DNA of 15,197 nt. Source: an uncultured Steroidobacter sp. Lineage in GTDB: Bacteria > Pseudomonadota > Gammaproteobacteria > Steroidobacterales > Steroidobacteraceae. The position numbers were made by a program, and so were the translations under genes. The first letter of the stretch is position 1; the number at the start of each line of letters is the position of its first letter. The notes beneath the pieces were generated by a model. It did not search any database, was not told the DNA's origin, and saw only the letters and a list, made by a program, of their open reading frames with translations. Below are positions 13,575-15,197 of this stretch, piece after piece. Location of the stretch: positions 1-15,197 of the forward strand of contig NZ_CALFXI010000023.1 in NCBI RefSeq assembly GCF_937958065.1, in the 5' to 3' direction.

Positions 13575-14267
13575 TTACTTCTTCGCCGGGGCGATGCGCT
13601 TGCGGCGCAGCTGCGCAGCAGCCTTGACCGAGGGACGCACGATCACCTGGCTGCCCGGCGCGCCCGGGACGGCACCGCGGATCAGGATCAGATTGCGCTC
13701 GGCATCGATACGCACGACGCTGAGATTCTCGATGGTGCGGCGGACCTGGCCCATGTGGCCGGACATGCGCTTGCCCTTGAACACGCGACCCGGCGTCTGG
13801 CGCTGACCGATGGAGCCGGGCGAGCGATGCGACACGGAAACACCGTGCGTGGCAGGCAGACCGCCGAAGTTGTGGCGCTTCATCGTGCCCGCGTAGCCCT
13901 TACCGATGGTGGTGCCGGTCACGTCGACCACCTGGCCCACTTCGAAGTGCTCGACCTTGAACTCGAAGCCCGCGGCAACGTCCTTCAGGTCCTCGCCGTT
14001 CAGGCGGAACTCGACCAGCTTCTTGCCGGGAGCAACTTTGACTTTGGCGTAATGGCCCGTGAGGGGCTTGTTGGTATGCGACGCCTTGCGATCGCCCACG
14101 GCGACCTGCACGGCGCGGTAGCCATCGGCCTCGAGCGTACGAACCTGCGTGACGCGGTTCGGCACGGCTTCGATGACGGTCACCGGCACGGTCTCGCCCG
14201 CTTCAGTGAAGACGCGCGTCATACCCGCCTTTCGACCGACCAGACCTGGGGTCTTGGCAGCGCTCAT
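13575..14267 (-). CDS. rplC: 50S ribosomal protein L3 with C-terminal extension
   Basis: L3 is an early assembly protein near the peptidyl transferase centre. The product has 230 residues against 209 in E. coli. It begins MSAAKTPGLVGRKAGMTRVF. The central loop has GLPATHGVSVSHRSPGSIGQ at 136-155, followed by RQTPGRVFKGKRMSGHMG; the Gln methylated by PrmB in E. coli falls in this GSIGQRQ segment (151-157). The excess is a basic tail after VRPSVKA (about 216-230, Gln/Leu/Arg/Lys-rich). AACGAGGAA lies 6 bases before the ATG. It is the first gene after the promoter and leader at 14268-14533, so it is probably the first gene of the S10 transcript here. Confidence 0.98.
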   Translation of the reverse strand: MSAAKTPGLVGRKAGMTRVFTEAGETVPVTVIEAVPNRVTQVRTLEADGYRAVQVAVGDRKASHTNKPLTGHYAKVKVAPGKKLVEFRLNGEDLKDVAAGFEFKVEHFEVGQVVDVTGTTIGKGYAGTMKRHNFGGLPATHGVSVSHRSPGSIGQRQTPGRVFKGKRMSGHMGQVRRTIENLSVVRIDAERNLILIRGAVPGAPGSQVIVRPSVKAAAQLRRKRIAPAKK

Positions 14268-14499
14268 CGTGATTCCTCGTTAATTACGGCGATACCGCCC
14301 GTCCCGGCTCATGACCGGTACGGTGCGACACCGCGCTGATCCAGCGCCTGCGACTACGATTGGCCGCAAGCGGAAAAAACTTCTGATGCAGTGAAATCGG
14401 CGACGGGAATTCGAGAGGAACGACCGGCCACGGTTCAACCGGGTTCGGTCATGCCGCTCGAGCGGTACCCCGTCAGGGCCAGACCTCGGCGCAAAAGAG
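14268..14499 (-). promoter_or_regulatory. About 230-nt structured 5' leader of the rplC operon
   Basis: From the predicted start near 14499 to the rplC ATG there are about 230 transcribed bases with no gene. Visible elements are the palindrome CCGCTCGAGCGG (14454-14465), a T6 run (14374-14379), a CCGC/GCGG hairpin (14364-14373), a 6-bp GCGCTG/CAGCGC hairpin (14333-14347), and a GGTG/CACC stem next to it. A 10-codon frame (14280-14312, reading M-S-R-D-G-R-Y-R-R-N) stops 13 bases before the rplC ATG but has no clear ribosome binding site. In E. coli an S10 leader of similar size upstream of rpsJ is the target of L4. Position and size suggest an analogous role; I could not match the E. coli fold. 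Confidence 0.5.
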
Positions 14500-14505
14500 G
14501 CGCGA

Positions 14506-14533
14506 ATTATAGTCAGGTGGGCCGACTTTGCAA
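14506..14533 (-). promoter_or_regulatory. Strong sigma70-type promoter upstream of rplC
   Basis: On the minus strand TTGCAA (14528-14533, 4 of 6 to consensus) is followed after 16 bases by a perfect TATAAT (14506-14511). The discriminator TCGCGCC is GC-rich, as in promoters of translation genes under stringent control. The predicted start is near 14499-14497. A 5-bp inverted repeat CTGAC/GTCAG (14542-14555) lies just upstream of the -35 box. This is the best promoter match I see in the window and lies between rpsJ and rplC, not upstream of rpsJ as in E. coli. Confidence 0.8.
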
Positions 14534-14567
14534 GCGCCTCGCTGACTTACGTCAGACTTCCGCAGTT

Positions 14568-14585
14568 GCGCCGGCAATCCGGCGC
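14568..14585 (-). repeat. GC-rich hairpin between rpsJ and the rplC promoter
   Basis: GCGCCGG (14568-14574) and CCGGCGC (14579-14585) form a 7-bp stem around a 4-base loop. It is the third and weakest of three hairpins that follow rpsJ, and lies about 35 bases upstream of the -35 box. There is no U-run. Confidence 0.5.
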
Positions 14586-14638
14586 GGCTTCCCTGCTCGA
14601 TCGACCGCCACAGCCGGCGGCCCTTGTTCCCTCGACTC

Positions 14639-14662
14639 GTTTGCCGGCGCAAGCCGGCAAAC
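14639..14662 (-). repeat. 10-bp perfect hairpin downstream of rpsJ
   Basis: GTTTGCCGGC (14639-14648) and GCCGGCAAAC (14653-14662) are a perfect 10-bp inverted repeat with a 4-base loop (TTGC in the rpsJ transcript, GCAA on the other strand). It is second in the row of hairpins after rpsJ. No U-run follows, so it may be a mRNA end-stabilising structure or a Rho-assisted stop. Confidence 0.6.
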
Positions 14663-14684
14663 CCATTGGAACCCGGTATCGCAA

Positions 14685-14709
14685 GGGTCGCCGGCCGGGC
14701 CGGCGACCC
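14685..14709 (-). terminator. Candidate terminator hairpin directly after rpsJ
   Basis: GGGTCGCCGGC (14685-14695) and GCCGGCGACCC (14699-14709) form a perfect 11-bp stem with a 3-base loop, beginning 7 bases after the rpsJ stop. It is followed by TTGCGATACC, a poor U-run. Very stable stems directly after a stop codon with a new promoter downstream fit a transcript end, but the weak U-run makes the intrinsic type uncertain. Confidence 0.5.
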
Positions 14710-14716
14710 GGGCGTA

Positions 14717-15031
14717 TCAGTTCAGCTTGATCTGGACGTCCACGCCGGCCGGCAGTTCCAGCTTCATCAGCGCATCGACGGTCTTGTCCGTCGGGTTGAG
14801 GATGTCCATCAGGCGCTTGTGCGTGCGGATCTCGTACTGATCGCGCGCGTCCTTGTCACCGTGCGGGGAGACCAGCAGGGTGAAGCGCTCCATCTTGGTC
14901 GGCAGCGGCACCGGGCCACGCACCGTGGCGCCCGTGCGCTTGGCGGTCTCGACGATTTCGCGCGCCGAGTTGTCGATCAGACGGTGATCGAACGCTTTCA
15001 GGCGGATGCGGATGTTTTGGTTCGTTGCCAT
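14717..15031 (-). CDS. rpsJ: 30S ribosomal protein S10
   Basis: S10 sits in the small-subunit head and, as NusE, also joins the antitermination complex with NusB and NusG. The product is 104 residues (E. coli 103). It reads NQNIRIRLKAFDHRLIDNSA at 4-23, the ETAKRTGATVRGPVPLPTK loop at 28-46, and RTHKRLMDILNPTDKTVDAL near 69-88. The end DVQIKLN is typical. It lies 56 bases after tuf, with only a weak ribosome binding site (AGAGA). A strong hairpin and a new promoter follow it, so here it probably belongs to the tuf transcript, not to the rplC transcript. Confidence 0.98.
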   Translation of the reverse strand: MATNQNIRIRLKAFDHRLIDNSAREIVETAKRTGATVRGPVPLPTKMERFTLLVSPHGDKDARDQYEIRTHKRLMDILNPTDKTVDALMKLELPAGVDVQIKLN

Positions 15032-15046
15032 TGCTTTGTCTCTGAA

Positions 15047-15070
15047 CGCCGGCGGGTTGGTCCGCCGGCG
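15047..15070 (-). repeat. 9-bp hairpin in the tuf-rpsJ spacer
   Basis: CGCCGGCGG (15047-15055) and CCGCCGGCG (15062-15070) form a perfect 9-bp stem around a 6-base loop, filling the middle of the 56-base spacer. The following bases (TTCAGAGACAAAGC) contain no U-run. It may be a processing site, an attenuator that lowers rpsJ relative to tuf, or a stabiliser of the tuf 3' end. It sits 15 bases before the rpsJ ATG. Confidence 0.55.
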
Positions 15071-15087
15071 CTCGTTAAGAATCGAAG

Positions 15088-15197
15088 TTACTTGATGATC
15101 TTGGCGACGACGCCGGCGCCGACCGTTCTGCCGCCTTCACGAATGGCGAAGCGCAGGCCTTCTTCCATCGCGATCGGCGCGATCAGCTCGACCACCA
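15088..15197 (-). CDS. tuf: Elongation factor Tu, C-terminal end (partial)
   Basis: Only the last 36 codons plus TAA are in the window; the gene runs off the right edge. The translated end reads [20 protein letters not shown] followed by [14 protein letters not shown], the hallmark of EF-Tu domain 3. EF-Tu delivers aminoacyl-tRNA to the ribosomal A site. The position directly before rpsJ matches the end of the str operon (rpsL, rpsG, fusA, tuf). Whether this is one of two tuf copies cannot be seen here. Confidence 0.97.

Noticed and set aside
12996..14339. 447-codon open frame on the plus strand opposite rplC and rplD
   Set aside because: It runs through two certain r-protein genes and has mirror-frame composition with no recognisable domain.
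14391..14840. 149-codon plus-strand frame covering the rpsJ-rplC gap
   Set aside because: It spans a strong minus-strand promoter and three hairpins, overlaps the end of rpsJ, and shows no family features or ribosome binding site.

Overview
This window is the ribosomal-protein supercluster of a GC-rich gammaproteobacterium. Every gene lies on the minus strand, so transcription runs from high to low coordinates. The proteins fit Gammaproteobacteria: the order matches the E. coli S10-spc-alpha order, RpoA and SecY are close to the gammaproteobacterial forms, S14 is the long zinc-free type, and tuf lies directly upstream of rpsJ. RpoA and the GC content recall the Xanthomonadales/Nevskiales/Steroidobacter part of the class, but that is inference from memory.

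Layout in transcription order. (1) The 3' end of tuf (EF-Tu) runs off the right edge, followed by rpsJ. (2) A 449-bp non-coding gap (14268-14716) follows. It holds three GC-rich hairpins, a strong candidate sigma70 promoter with a perfect TATAAT, and a leader of about 230 nt. (3) The rest of the S10 group follows: rplC, rplD, rplW, rplB, rpsS, rplV, rpsC, rplP, rpmC, rpsQ. (4) The spc group runs on without a real gap: rplN, rplX, rplE, rpsN, rpsH, rplF, rplR, rpsE, rpmD, rplO, secY, rpmJ. (5) The alpha group is rpsM, rpsK, rpsD, rpoA, rplQ, and it ends in a clear intrinsic terminator at 286-325. Bases 1-291, beyond the terminator, hold no gene I can support.

Together the genes make 27 ribosomal proteins (10 small-subunit, 17 large-subunit), the SecY translocon channel, the RNA polymerase alpha subunit and part of EF-Tu. 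This is the core translation, secretion and transcription set, co-transcribed for balanced supply. The coding content is ordinary and complete; no gene of the canonical order is missing.

The interest lies between and at the ends of genes. The sequence suggests that rpsJ belongs to the upstream tuf (str) transcript and that the S10 operon starts at rplC from its own promoter and long structured leader. A second candidate promoter with a similar GC-rich discriminator precedes rpsM. Two spacers, rpsD-rpoA and secY-rpmJ, carry a family of GGGGACA/TGTCCCC palindromes sharing a 13-base core, like REP/BIME elements placed inside an essential operon. L17 carries a tail of about 90 residues rich in Lys and Ala. 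I found no mobile-element gene, CRISPR array, tRNA or rRNA.
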